A DNA stretch of 16,106 nt from Prevotellamassilia sp. (GCA_009775705.1 VSQE01000058.1:1-16106), one strand, 5' to 3'. Shown: positions 1 to 7,518, numbered from the stretch's first letter. A program made the numbers and translations. The notes: generated by a model not told the origin, from the letters alone.

Positions 1-77
1 ACAATACCATCCCCAACTACTTCATGGCACACGTCATCTACCGCCTGAACATCAAGCCCAAGAGGGACCGGCAATAA
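1..77 (+). CDS. C-terminal end of a probable outer-membrane beta-barrel protein (partial)
   Basis: Only the last 24 codons are present. They are read in the frame starting at base 3 and end at TAA 75-77. The visible tail contains the stretch YFMAHVIYRLNI followed by a basic end (KPKRDRQ). Alternating hydrophobic and polar residues with aromatics near the end are typical of the last strand of an outer-membrane barrel. The gene stops 10 bp before the ABC exporter gene, so the two are probably co-transcribed. An outer-membrane partner for the exporter would make sense, but the fragment is too short to name a family. Confidence 0.5.
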   Translation, partial: NTIPNYFMAHVIYRLNIKPKRDRQ

Positions 78-87
78 GTAAGACTGT

Positions 88-2277
88 ATGGCCCGATTGA
101 AATTTACCCGTCAGTTTGACCAGATGGACTGCGGGCCGGCCTGCATCCGCATGGTGGCCTCGGCCTATGGGAAGGATTATCCGCTGTCTTACCTGCGTTC
201 GTTGTCCCATCTGACGCGCGAGGGAGTGAGCGTAGCGGGCATCCGCCATGCGCTCGAAGAGATAGGGATGGAGAGTGCGACATTTGAGATGACGCTGGAA
301 CAGCTGCGCGAAAAATGCCCGCTGCCCGCCATCCTGCACTGGGAGCAGAATCATTTTGTGGTGCTCTGCGAGACGCGCCGGAGTCGCTGGAGCGGGGAGT
401 GGCACTACCGGGTGGCCAATCCCGCCTACGGGATGCACACCTTTTCGGAAAAGAGTTTCGGGAGCTACTGGCTGAACGGGGAAAAGGGGGTGGTGATAGC
501 CCTGGAGCCTATGGCGGCTTTCTACGGGAAGAAGGCAGTGAAGGAAAAGCACAGCCTGGTGCGCTTCGCCCGCAAATACGTATGGCCGTTCAAATGGGAG
601 ATGGCGCAGATGTCCTTCGGGATGCTGGCGGGCATCGTACTCTCGTTAGTTACGCCTTTTCTGACGCAGGCACTGGTGGACGATGGCATCGGGATGCGTA
701 ACATGAGCCTGATCCTGAGCATCATGCTGGCGCAGGTGTTCCTGTTTGTAGGCTCTTTCTCCATGAATCTGATAGGCAGTTGGGTAAGTCTGTACATGGG
801 TACACGTATCAGCATCCGCATCCTGAGCGACTACCTGACGAAGCTGCTGCGCCTGCCCATGACCTTCTTCGAGACCAAAAGCGTGGGCGATTACCAGCAA
901 CGTCTGGGCGACCACGGACGTTTGCAGGGCTTCGTGACGCAGAGCACGGTGCAGACTTTTTTCTCGCTCCTTTCGGCGCCGGTGTTGCTCGTGGTCATCG
1001 GGTGGTACAGTCCGGTCATTCTGCTGGCCTATCTGCTGCTTACTGCCGCCAGCACGTTGTGGATGACCTATTTCTTTCGTCGTCGCAAGGCACTTGACTA
1101 CGAACAGTTCCGCTTGAGCGCCCTGACGCAGAACAAGCTGTATGAACTGATGTCGGGGATTACGGACATCAAGCTCAACGCTTATGAAGACTATAAGATA
1201 GGGGAGTGGCACGACATGCAGGAACGGCAGTATCGCATGAGCCAACGGTCGCTGCGTTTGGGGCAGATACAGGACACGGGTTTCACGGTCATAGGACAGC
1301 TGCGCAACATCTTCATCACCTGCTGGATTGCGGCAGAGGTGGTGGACGGCAATCTTACGCTGGGCATGATGATGAGCATCTCTAACATCATAGGGCAGGT
1401 GAACGGTCCCCTGTCGCAGCTGATAGGTTTCCTGCAACAGTTTCAGGATGCGAAGATCAGTCTGGAGCGTTCGGAGGAGGTGCACCTGTGCCAGGACGAG
1501 GACAGCCGCCGGCAGGCAGTGCTGGAACGGGATGCACCGCCCTTGGATTTCCACATCGAACACCTCACATTCAGCTATACCGGCAGTATCGGCAAACCGG
1601 CCCTTGACGATGTGACGTTCCGCATCCCGGCGGGCTGTATGACCGCGATAGTGGGGGAGAGCGGCAGTGGCAAGACCACCCTGATGAAACTGCTGCTGAA
1701 GTTCTACGTTCCCACATCGGGCACGATACGGTTAGGCGAAAGGTCCTTGTCGGAGTATACGGCCAAGTCGGTGCGCATGGCTTCCGGTATTGTGATGCAG
1801 GACAACTTCGTCTTCTCCGACACGATACGCAACAATATTCTGCTGGGTGAGCCGGAGGACGAAGGCCGCCTGCGGGAAGCAGTGGAAGCCGCCTGTCTGT
1901 CCGATTACGTGGACGGGTTGCCTTTGGGAGTGGAGACGAAGATAGGCAGTGAGGGCATAGGCGTGAGCGGCGGAGAGCGGCAGCGCATGATGATAGCGCG
2001 TGCCGTCTACAAGAACCCGCTCTACCTGATGCTGGACGAGGCGACGTCCTCGTTAGACGCGGAGAACGAGCGGCAGATTACGGACAACCTGGACCGGCTG
2101 TTCAGAGGGCGCACCCGCATTGTCATTGCCCACCGTCTGAGCACGGTGCGGAGTGCCGACAACATCATTGTGTTGCGTCACGGGCGTGTGGTGGAGAGCG
2201 GCACCCATGCGGAACTGGTGAAGAGAAAAGGATATTATTACGAACTTGTGAAGAACCAGCTGGAGCTGGCCGACTGA
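88..2277 (+). CDS. Peptidase-containing (C39) ABC transporter, peptide/bacteriocin-type exporter
   Basis: A 729-aa inner-membrane exporter of the family that cleaves a leader (usually after a double glycine) from a peptide and pumps it out. Three parts are visible in order. An N-terminal C39 protease domain covers about residues 1-140, with the Q9-x4-D14-C15 motif (catalytic Cys15 in DCGPAC) and His89 in NHFVVL. A six-helix membrane domain covers about 165-450. The ATPase domain has Walker A GESGSGKTT near 523, signature VSGGERQ near 626, Walker B LMLDEATSSLD near 647 and the H-loop in IAHRLST near 681. The third triad position, normally Asp in a DP motif, reads Asn111-Pro112. The length is normal for the family. 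ATG 88 is 10 bp after the preceding gene. No leader-peptide gene is visible in this window. Confidence 0.93.
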   Translation: MARLKFTRQFDQMDCGPACIRMVASAYGKDYPLSYLRSLSHLTREGVSVAGIRHALEEIGMESATFEMTLEQLREKCPLPAILHWEQNHFVVLCETRRSRWSGEWHYRVANPAYGMHTFSEKSFGSYWLNGEKGVVIALEPMAAFYGKKAVKEKHSLVRFARKYVWPFKWEMAQMSFGMLAGIVLSLVTPFLTQALVDDGIGMRNMSLILSIMLAQVFLFVGSFSMNLIGSWVSLYMGTRISIRILSDYLTKLLRLPMTFFETKSVGDYQQRLGDHGRLQGFVTQSTVQTFFSLLSAPVLLVVIGWYSPVILLAYLLLTAASTLWMTYFFRRRKALDYEQFRLSALTQNKLYELMSGITDIKLNAYEDYKIGEWHDMQERQYRMSQRSLRLGQIQDTGFTVIGQLRNIFITCWIAAEVVDGNLTLGMMMSISNIIGQVNGPLSQLIGFLQQFQDAKISLERSEEVHLCQDEDSRRQAVLERDAPPLDFHIEHLTFSYTGSIGKPALDDVTFRIPAGCMTAIVGESGSGKTTLMKLLLKFYVPTSGTIRLGERSLSEYTAKSVRMASGIVMQDNFVFSDTIRNNILLGEPEDEGRLREAVEAACLSDYVDGLPLGVETKIGSEGIGVSGGERQRMMIARAVYKNPLYLMLDEATSSLDAENERQITDNLDRLFRGRTRIVIAHRLSTVRSADNIIVLRHGRVVESGTHAELVKRKGYYYELVKNQLELAD

Positions 2278-2291
2278 AATTGCCCGGACTT

Positions 2292-2693
2292 ATGAAAAAA
2301 TATCTGCTCCGTTTCGGTATTCCCACGATCCTGGCGGTCATGTTTGCGGGAACCTTGTACATTCTGAACAGTTTTGAGCTGAGGACAAAGGCAATGGCCA
2401 CCCTCGTGCTTTCCGATGAGGGCGGGATGAAGGTGTATGTGCCCCGTAAGGAAAGCGTTGGCCTGCAAGCCGGAGACACCGTGGGGATTGACCAGACCAT
2501 GGCCGGCAGCCTCGTTGTGGTTATCGACTCTGTGCGGGAGGAAACCGAAAACTTCGTGCTGTATGTGCATCTTTCCGACAGTGACGGCCGGTCTCTTCGG
2601 AACCGGTTAGACGGAAACTCGCTCTCGGGGGGCTATATCTATGCCCGCAGCGTGAAACTGAGAGATCTTTTCTTCAAGCGTATGGTGAAGTAA
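2292..2693 (+). CDS. Short membrane-anchored protein resembling the barrel part of an HlyD-type adaptor
   Basis: A 133-aa protein beginning MKKYLLRFGIPTILAV, with one membrane segment at about residues 7-27 and the rest probably periplasmic. The soluble part contains short beta-rich stretches (GLQAGDTVGIDQ, GSLVVVIDSV, NFVLYVHLSD, GGYIYARSVKLRDLFF) that resemble the membrane-proximal barrel of membrane fusion proteins. The coiled-coil hairpin and lipoyl domains of a full adaptor (about 400 aa) are absent. I chose ATG 2292; a TTG at 2280 in the same frame would add four residues. The gene lies 14 bp after the ABC exporter and probably works with it. It ends 2 bp from the convergent GNAT gene. 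The HlyD resemblance is by eye only, so the function is unknown. Confidence 0.7.
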   Translation: MKKYLLRFGIPTILAVMFAGTLYILNSFELRTKAMATLVLSDEGGMKVYVPRKESVGLQAGDTVGIDQTMAGSLVVVIDSVREETENFVLYVHLSDSDGRSLRNRLDGNSLSGGYIYARSVKLRDLFFKRMVK

Positions 2694-2695
2694 CG

Positions 2696-3226
2696 TTAAA
2701 CGTTGTACACATCCTTGTGAATGCGGGCTGCGACGGTACTGAAATCGCGCTCCGCTGACAGGTTGCCGTGTGCCATCAGGCAGAGGGGCAGCCATGTTTG
2801 TCCGGGCCGGTAGGGAGGCTGCCTGTATTCGTTCTTCCAAAGCCGGAATCCGAGTCGGCTGTAGAATCCGATGCGCCGGCACGCCAGTTCGCAGTCGGGC
2901 GGTTCCACTTCAAGGACAACGGGAGAACGGAGTTGGGAGAGGAGGTGGTTCATGGCCGATTGGCCGTGTCCCCGGTTGCGGCAGGAGGGAAGTGTGGCGA
3001 AATGTTCAATGTAATAGAAGGCTCCGAAATCCCAGAATGTGAGCAGTCCGACGCGCTCCGCTCCGTCGAGAATGATGTTGTTGTGGAAAATCTCCGTCTT
3101 TTCGGTCACGCGGCGTAACTCATGCAATTCGCGGTATTCCTCTACTGGAAAGGACTGGACGATGAGGGATTCCATGAAGCGGTAATCCTCTGTGCGGGAA
3201 TCCCGGATGCGTTGTAGACTTATCAT
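2696..3226 (-). CDS. GNAT-family N-acetyltransferase
   Basis: A 176-aa protein with the acetyl-CoA-binding motif of the GNAT fold, LPSCRNRGHGQSAMNHLL, in which R83-N84-R85-G86-H87-G88 fits the Q/R-x-x-G-x-G/A loop. It is followed by a beta strand (VVLEVEPP) and the FYSRLGF element usual near the C-terminal end of these enzymes. The substrate cannot be read from the sequence. It starts 21 bp after the NudC-type gene and is probably the last gene of the thiamin operon, though it need not share its function. Its stop lies 2 bp from the stop of the convergent + strand gene, and there is no obvious terminator between them. Confidence 0.85.
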   Translation of the reverse strand: MISLQRIRDSRTEDYRFMESLIVQSFPVEEYRELHELRRVTEKTEIFHNNIILDGAERVGLLTFWDFGAFYYIEHFATLPSCRNRGHGQSAMNHLLSQLRSPVVLEVEPPDCELACRRIGFYSRLGFRLWKNEYRQPPYRPGQTWLPLCLMAHGNLSAERDFSTVAARIHKDVYNV

Positions 3227-3247
3227 GGCAGTTTTGTGTTTGGGGAT

Positions 3248-4030
3248 TTAAAGGAAACAATTGGGTCGGCTATTCAAAGATGACTCCAGCCAATCGTCAA
3301 TCAGTCTGCGGGCCAGGCTCACTTTTCCCGGAATGGCCGGCATGGTCTCTCGGGTAAACCATCCGCCTTTTTTCAATTCCGAACGTTGCAGGCATAGTTC
3401 TCCTCCGTCGTACTCGGCCTTGAAACCTATCATGAGACCGCAGGGGTAGGGCCAGGGCTGGCTGTCGAAGTAGCGTATATTGCGGACCCTGATGCCGGTT
3501 TCCTCCATCACTTCCCGATGGACGCACTCTTCCAGAGTTTCGCCGGTTTCGACGAAGCCGGCCACCAGTCCGTAATAGTCGCCGCGGAATTTGAGGCTTT
3601 GAACCATCAGAATTTCCGGGCCGCGTGTTACGGCTACAATAATGGCTGTTGCCAGCTGCGGCCATACTTCTTTGCCGCAGTTGATACATCTTTTGGAGAT
3701 GTCGGTGTGCAGTTTCATGGGGGCACCGCATACTCCGCAGAAGCGGGTACACGAATCCCAATAGAGAATTTCCTGAGCCTTGCCTGCTATTGCGTACAGC
3801 CGGGAAGGCAGAACATCGAAGGCCGGACGCAGGCCGGTCATCTTGTATTCCGTCCCCGTATAAGGGCTGTCCATCCGGGCGGCCAGACATTGTTTCCCTT
3901 CTACGGTGCAGATACGGTGGACCGTATGCCATGCTTCGAGCGGTACGGGAGATTGTGCGCCGCGCGGTATCGTGTTTTCCATAGTCAGCAAGAGATCTCC
4001 CTTGCAGAATAAGAACCACAGATTCTCCAT
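3248..4030 (-). CDS. nudC: NudC-type Nudix pyrophosphatase with zinc ribbon
   Basis: A 260-aa protein, close to the length of E. coli NudC. A zinc ribbon uses Cys98, Cys101, Cys115 and Cys118. The Nudix box runs from G158 to I180 (G-x5-E-x7-REVMEETGI) and binds the metal that drives pyrophosphate cleavage. It is followed by SQPWPYP at 190-196, the hallmark of the NADH pyrophosphatase subgroup, which splits NAD(H) into NMN(H) and AMP and can remove NAD caps from RNA. I chose ATG 4030, which has an A/G-rich stretch just upstream; the frame stays open to 4066 but that part lies inside a hairpin. The gene is 75 bp downstream of thi4 on the same strand. That position suggests a second possible role: hydrolysing the ADP-thiazole made by Thi4. 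Confidence 0.9.
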   Translation of the reverse strand: MENLWFLFCKGDLLLTMENTIPRGAQSPVPLEAWHTVHRICTVEGKQCLAARMDSPYTGTEYKMTGLRPAFDVLPSRLYAIAGKAQEILYWDSCTRFCGVCGAPMKLHTDISKRCINCGKEVWPQLATAIIVAVTRGPEILMVQSLKFRGDYYGLVAGFVETGETLEECVHREVMEETGIRVRNIRYFDSQPWPYPCGLMIGFKAEYDGGELCLQRSELKKGGWFTRETMPAIPGKVSLARRLIDDWLESSLNSRPNCFL

Positions 4031-4047
4031 TCCCTTTCTTTTTTTAT

Positions 4048-4089
4048 GGGGAAAGGATGGCGACACCTGGGGGCCGTCATCCTTTTCCC
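4048..4089 (-). other. Hairpin between thi4 and nudC, no U-tract
   Basis: An imperfect inverted repeat: GGGAAAGGATG on the left arm pairs with CATCCTTTTCCC on the right with a one-base bulge, and inner GC pairs close a loop of about 11-15 nt. In the direction of the thiamin operon the stem is followed by an A-rich stretch, not by U residues. It therefore does not look like a full intrinsic terminator. It could act as a partial terminator, a processing site or an mRNA-stability element between thi4 and nudC. Confidence 0.5.
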
Positions 4090-4105
4090 GGTAATAAGAA
4101 CTATG

Positions 4106-4879
4106 TTACTTTTTGAGTTTTTCGATGATAAGGTCGGCCACCTTTTTGCCGCTGAGCAGCATTCCTCCGAAGATCGGTCCCATACGCGGAGTTCCGCTTA
4201 CGGCACTGGCCGCCATGCCGCAGACATACAGTCCGGGGTAGATTTCTTTGGTTCCGTTGACCACTTCCGCTTCGCCCACCTGTACGTCCAATGAGCGTTC
4301 GCCGATGACTTCTCCGGTTTCGGTGTTGAGGCGGGCACCGTTCTTGCGGGCCACCGTCCGGCAGATTTCAGAGTCGTGTCCCGTTCCGTCTATCACGCAT
4401 TTGGCCATGATGTTAAGCGGATCTACGTGCAGCCCCTCGCGCAGCACCGGGGTCCAGTTTACCACCACGCCACTGACAACATGGTTCTTGTAGACAACGT
4501 CTTCCACGGAGTAGCAGTTGAATACCACGGCTCCGGCATGGACGGCGTGATAGAGCAGGGAAGCCGTACTCTCCACGGAGTCCATTGTGTACAGGCCGTT
4601 CTGCCATTCCTTATAATTGATGCCGAAATCCTTGACAATAGGCAGGGCTTCTTCCTGAATGACAATCTGGTTGAACATCATGGCACCGCCCCACATGCCT
4701 CCGCCCGGCGATAGCTTGCGGTCGAATTGGGCTACTTTCAGACCGGCTTTTGCCAGATAGTAGGCGGCTACTATTCCCGACGGACCGCCGCCGACGATGG
4801 CGACATCCAGATCCAGGCAGTCCTGCATTTTCTCAAAATAGGTGCTGATTATTCCAGCCGACACTTGTGTTTCAATCAT
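4106..4879 (-). CDS. thi4: Thi4-type thiazole synthase, sulfide-dependent class
   Basis: A 257-aa enzyme of the Thi4 family, which converts NAD, glycine and a sulfur source into an ADP-linked thiazole carboxylate, the precursor of the thiazole half of thiamin. Visible are the FAD/NAD-type dinucleotide motif GGGPSG at 30-35, the PGGGMWGGAMMFNQ block at 58-71, and the C-terminal SGTPRMGPIFGGMLLSGKK. At the site where yeast Thi4 sacrifices a cysteine as sulfur donor, this protein has His151 in GLHVDP. That is the pattern of catalytic Thi4s that use free sulfide with iron, known from archaea and anaerobic bacteria. The gene lies 55 bp after thiC in a riboswitch-controlled operon without thiG, thiH, thiS or thiF. 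The protein is full length. Confidence 0.94.
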   Translation of the reverse strand: MIETQVSAGIISTYFEKMQDCLDLDVAIVGGGPSGIVAAYYLAKAGLKVAQFDRKLSPGGGMWGGAMMFNQIVIQEEALPIVKDFGINYKEWQNGLYTMDSVESTASLLYHAVHAGAVVFNCYSVEDVVYKNHVVSGVVVNWTPVLREGLHVDPLNIMAKCVIDGTGHDSEICRTVARKNGARLNTETGEVIGERSLDVQVGEAEVVNGTKEIYPGLYVCGMAASAVSGTPRMGPIFGGMLLSGKKVADLIIEKLKK

Positions 4880-4934
4880 TTTTCCGTATGCTTATGTTGT
4901 GAATGTTTGTTTTTGTCTAAAAAGATATGTGCCT

Positions 4935-6632
4935 TTATTCGGTGCAGTCCTTCAGCCGGTGCGAAATGCGCATGGCACAGAAGTTGGGCCCGCACATGGT
5001 GCAGAATTCCCCGTTTTCGTAATGTGCCTCCTTATAGTATTGAAGGGCGCGGTCGGGGTCAAGGCTCAGGTTGAACTGGTCTTTCCATCGGAATTCGTAG
5101 CGGGCTTTCGACAGGGCATTGTCGCGGATTTGCGCTCCGGGATGCCCTTTGGCCAGGTCTGCGGCGTGTGCCGCCAGTTTGTAGGTGACGACACCGGTGC
5201 GTACGTCTTCCCGGTCGGGCAGGGCAAGATGTTCTTTGGGTGTGACATAACAGAGCATGGCCGTCCCGAGCCAGCCGATTTGCGCGGCACCGATGGCGCT
5301 TGTTATATGGTCGTAGCCCGGAGCGATGTCCGTGACGAGCGGCCCGAGCGTATAGAACGGGGCACCGTGGCATTTCTCGATCTGCCGTTCCATGTTTTCG
5401 CGGATCTTGTGCATCGGTACATGTCCGGGGCCTTCGATGAAGGCTTGCACGTCCTTTGCCCAGGCGCGTTCAACCAGTTCGCCCATGGTGTCCAGTTCGG
5501 CAAACTGGGCCGCGTCGTTCGCGTCATAAATGGAGCCGGGCCGCAGGCCGTCGCCTAAGGAGATGGCAACGTCATAGCGGGCGCAGATGTCGCAGATGTC
5601 GTCGAAATGCTCATAGAGGAAACTCTCTTTGTCATTTTGCAGACACCATTCCGAGATGATGCTTCCGCCGCGGCTCACCATGCCGGTCATGCGTCCTTGT
5701 GAGAGGTGGATGTTGCACCTGCGGATGCCGCAATGGATGGTGAAATAGTCCACTCCCTGTTCGCATTGCTCGATGAGCGTGTCGCGATAGAGTTCCCACG
5801 TCAGGTTTTTGGCTATGCCCCGGACTTTTTCCATTGCCTGATACATGGGCACGGTTCCGACGGGAACGGGACTGTTTCGGACAATCCATTCGCGGGTCTC
5901 GTGTATGTTGGCGCCTGTTGACAGGTCCATGATGGTGTCTCCTCCCCACTTGCAGCTCCATACGGCTTTCTCCACTTCCTCCTCAATGCCGGAGGTGGTG
6001 GCGGAATTGCCGATGTTCGTATTTATCTTGACCTGGAAATTGCGGCCGATAATCATGGGCTCCGCTTCCGGATGGTTGATGTTGGCTGGGATGACGGCTC
6101 TGCCTTCCGCTATCTCATTTCTCACAAATTCCGGAGTGATGTGCGAGAGGATGCCCAGTTCTTTGCAGTTCATGTTCTCGCGGATGGCCACATATTCCAT
6201 TTCCGGCGTGATGATTCCCTGTTTTGCCAGTGCCATCTGGGTGATGCGTGCGCCGGCTTTCGCCCTGTAGGGAAGGGTGGTGTGTTGGAAGCGAAGGGAA
6301 TCCAACCGATGATCTGCCATGCGTTCGCGACAGTATTCCGAAGAGTATTCCGTGAGTTTTTCTACGCCTCCGCGGGCCAGAATCCATGCCTCGCGCAGGC
6401 GGGGCAGTCCTTTGTGCAGGTCGATTTCGACGGAGGGGTCGCTGAAGGGGCCGCTTGTGTCGTAGACCATGACCGGAGCATTCTCCTGAAAGTGTTTTGT
6501 TCCGTTCTCGTCTTTCGCGACGGTTGGGGTCAGGTTGACACGCCGCATACCCACACGAATGTCCGGAAAGAGCTGGCCCGGAAGATAGACCTTTTCGCTG
6601 CCCGGATATTTTATACGCATTTGCTGTTCCAT
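4935..6632 (-). CDS. thiC: Phosphomethylpyrimidine synthase ThiC
   Basis: A 565-aa radical-SAM enzyme that rearranges aminoimidazole ribotide to hydroxymethylpyrimidine phosphate, the pyrimidine half of thiamin. The N-terminal block ENAPVMVYDTSGPFSDP, the central MDLSTGANIHETREWI and the metal/substrate region (EGPGHVPMHK) match ThiC. The C-terminal cluster motif is C544-x2-C547-x4-C552 (CTMCGPNFC), the usual ThiC arrangement for its 4Fe-4S cluster. The start ATG 6632 is 35 bp after thiE. It is the second gene of the operon. The pyrimidine product still needs ThiD kinase, which is not in this window. Confidence 0.97.
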   Translation of the reverse strand: MEQQMRIKYPGSEKVYLPGQLFPDIRVGMRRVNLTPTVAKDENGTKHFQENAPVMVYDTSGPFSDPSVEIDLHKGLPRLREAWILARGGVEKLTEYSSEYCRERMADHRLDSLRFQHTTLPYRAKAGARITQMALAKQGIITPEMEYVAIRENMNCKELGILSHITPEFVRNEIAEGRAVIPANINHPEAEPMIIGRNFQVKINTNIGNSATTSGIEEEVEKAVWSCKWGGDTIMDLSTGANIHETREWIVRNSPVPVGTVPMYQAMEKVRGIAKNLTWELYRDTLIEQCEQGVDYFTIHCGIRRCNIHLSQGRMTGMVSRGGSIISEWCLQNDKESFLYEHFDDICDICARYDVAISLGDGLRPGSIYDANDAAQFAELDTMGELVERAWAKDVQAFIEGPGHVPMHKIRENMERQIEKCHGAPFYTLGPLVTDIAPGYDHITSAIGAAQIGWLGTAMLCYVTPKEHLALPDREDVRTGVVTYKLAAHAADLAKGHPGAQIRDNALSKARYEFRWKDQFNLSLDPDRALQYYKEAHYENGEFCTMCGPNFCAMRISHRLKDCTE

Positions 6633-6667
6633 ATTTTCTTGAATTTATTCTCTGTATCTTAGATGTT

Positions 6668-7288
6668 TTACGAATCGGCTGCGATGAAATCGCGCATGGC
6701 CTGTATGGGATCCGCAGCGTTCAGGATGCTGCCGCTTACGGCTATGCCTCGCACGCCTGTTGCCAGAATTTCGGGGATGTCTGCCAGCGTGATTCCGCCG
6801 ATGGCGCAGACGGGAATGGACAGGTTCTCTACGGCCAGACGGTGCATGAGGGTCCGGTAGCCTTCGAGACCGAGAATCGGCGCAAGTTTCTGTTTGGTCG
6901 TTGTGAAACGGAACGGTCCGCAGCCCACGTAGTCGGCGCTTTCCCGTTTCAGGCGGAGCACGTCATCGGCCGTATTGGCCGTGCCGCCGATCAGAAATTC
7001 TTCTCCCAGAAAGCGGCGGGCTTCGGCCACGGGCATGTCCTCTTTCCCGAGGTGTACTCCGTCTGCCTTTATTTTTTTCACCAGCCGGACGCGGTCGTCA
7101 ATGATGAAGGTGGCACCGGCCTCCCGGCAGGCCTTTTGCAGGCGCAGGGCTATCGGCTCTACCGTTTCGTCCGGTTCGTTCTTCATGCGCAGCTGAATCC
7201 AGCGGCAACCGCCCTGAAGGGCCAGCAGGGCCGATTCCTCATAGGATATGCGCTCTGTGAAATGTGTGATAAACTGTATTGGAACCAT
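6668..7288 (-). CDS. thiE: Thiamin-phosphate synthase ThiE
   Basis: A 206-aa TIM-barrel enzyme that joins hydroxymethylpyrimidine pyrophosphate to thiazole phosphate to form thiamin phosphate. Motifs include WIQLRMKN (pyrophosphate site region), FIIDDRVRLV, DGVHLGKEDMP, IGGTANTADD, the GPFRFTTTKQKL loop, and the phosphate-binding AIGGIT and VSGSI ends of the barrel. The length is normal. It is the first gene after the TPP riboswitch, about 30 bp downstream of it. Having ThiE with ThiC and Thi4 gives the operon both branches and the coupling step, apart from a pyrimidine kinase and a step that frees thiazole phosphate from ADP. Confidence 0.96.
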   Translation of the reverse strand: MVPIQFITHFTERISYEESALLALQGGCRWIQLRMKNEPDETVEPIALRLQKACREAGATFIIDDRVRLVKKIKADGVHLGKEDMPVAEARRFLGEEFLIGGTANTADDVLRLKRESADYVGCGPFRFTTTKQKLAPILGLEGYRTLMHRLAVENLSIPVCAIGGITLADIPEILATGVRGIAVSGSILNAADPIQAMRDFIAADS

Positions 7289-7299
7289 TTCTACATGCT

Positions 7300-7322
7300 A
7301 TAAAAATTCTTGTTTTCACAAG
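7300..7322 (-). other. Small GAAA-loop hairpin followed by a U-run, between riboswitch and thiE
   Basis: On the - strand CTTGT-GAAA-ACAAG (7322-7309) forms a five-pair hairpin with a GNRA-type loop, followed by AATTTTTAT (7308-7300), so it looks like a short intrinsic terminator. Its left arm shares bases with the 3' strand of riboswitch stem P1 (GCTTG at 7323-7319). The two structures cannot form together. It may be part of the expression platform, but five A/U-rich pairs make a weak stem. Confidence 0.4.
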
Positions 7323-7402
7323 CATCCCTTCGCCGGCATTACCCGTTGCAGGTTCGCGGAGTATGATCTCAGCACGGACGAATGTCCGGCACCCCCAGCT
7401 TG
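7319..7402 (-). promoter_or_regulatory. TPP riboswitch (thi-box)
   Basis: The conserved thiamin-pyrophosphate aptamer is readable on the - strand. GGGGGTGCC comes first, then GTGCTGAGATCATAC (the pyrimidine-sensing CTGAGA), then GCGAACCTG, and CGGGTAATGCCGGCGAAGGGA (thi-box core) after it. CAAGC at 7402-7398 pairs with GCTTG at 7323-7319 to close stem P1. It lies just upstream of thiE and should lower expression of the thiE-thiC-thi4 operon when TPP is plentiful. Confidence 0.96.
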
Positions 7403-7416
7403 CTATGTCTATGGGA

Positions 7417-7424
7417 CAAAGTTA
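7417..7424 (-). promoter_or_regulatory. Bacteroidetes -7 promoter box for the thiamin operon
   Basis: TAACTTTG on the - strand matches the Bacteroidetes -7 consensus TAnnTTTG exactly and sits 15 bp upstream of the riboswitch. That puts the transcript start only a few bases before the aptamer, as expected. No clear -33 TTTG is present; the nearest TTG is at 7443-7441, somewhat too close. Confidence 0.65.
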
Positions 7425-7518
7425 GCAAAAAACTATGAGACAACATTGTTTTTTTCGAAAAACAGAGAAATATGTTTTCTTCATATCATGTCTGTAGAGT
7501 CTTGTTTTTTACAGTTAC

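Noticed and set aside
646..1563. 305-aa open frame on the - strand inside the ABC exporter gene
   Set aside because: It is opposite a full exporter with all expected motifs; the translation is rich in His, Gln and Arg and looks like a shadow.
2280..2291. TTG start for the short adaptor-like protein
   Set aside because: ATG 2292 directly begins a Lys-Lys-Tyr membrane-anchor start; the TTG adds only four residues.
4031..4066. Twelve-residue extension of the NudC-type protein
   Set aside because: It would lie within the hairpin; ATG 4030 gives a length close to E. coli NudC and has a purine-rich stretch upstream.
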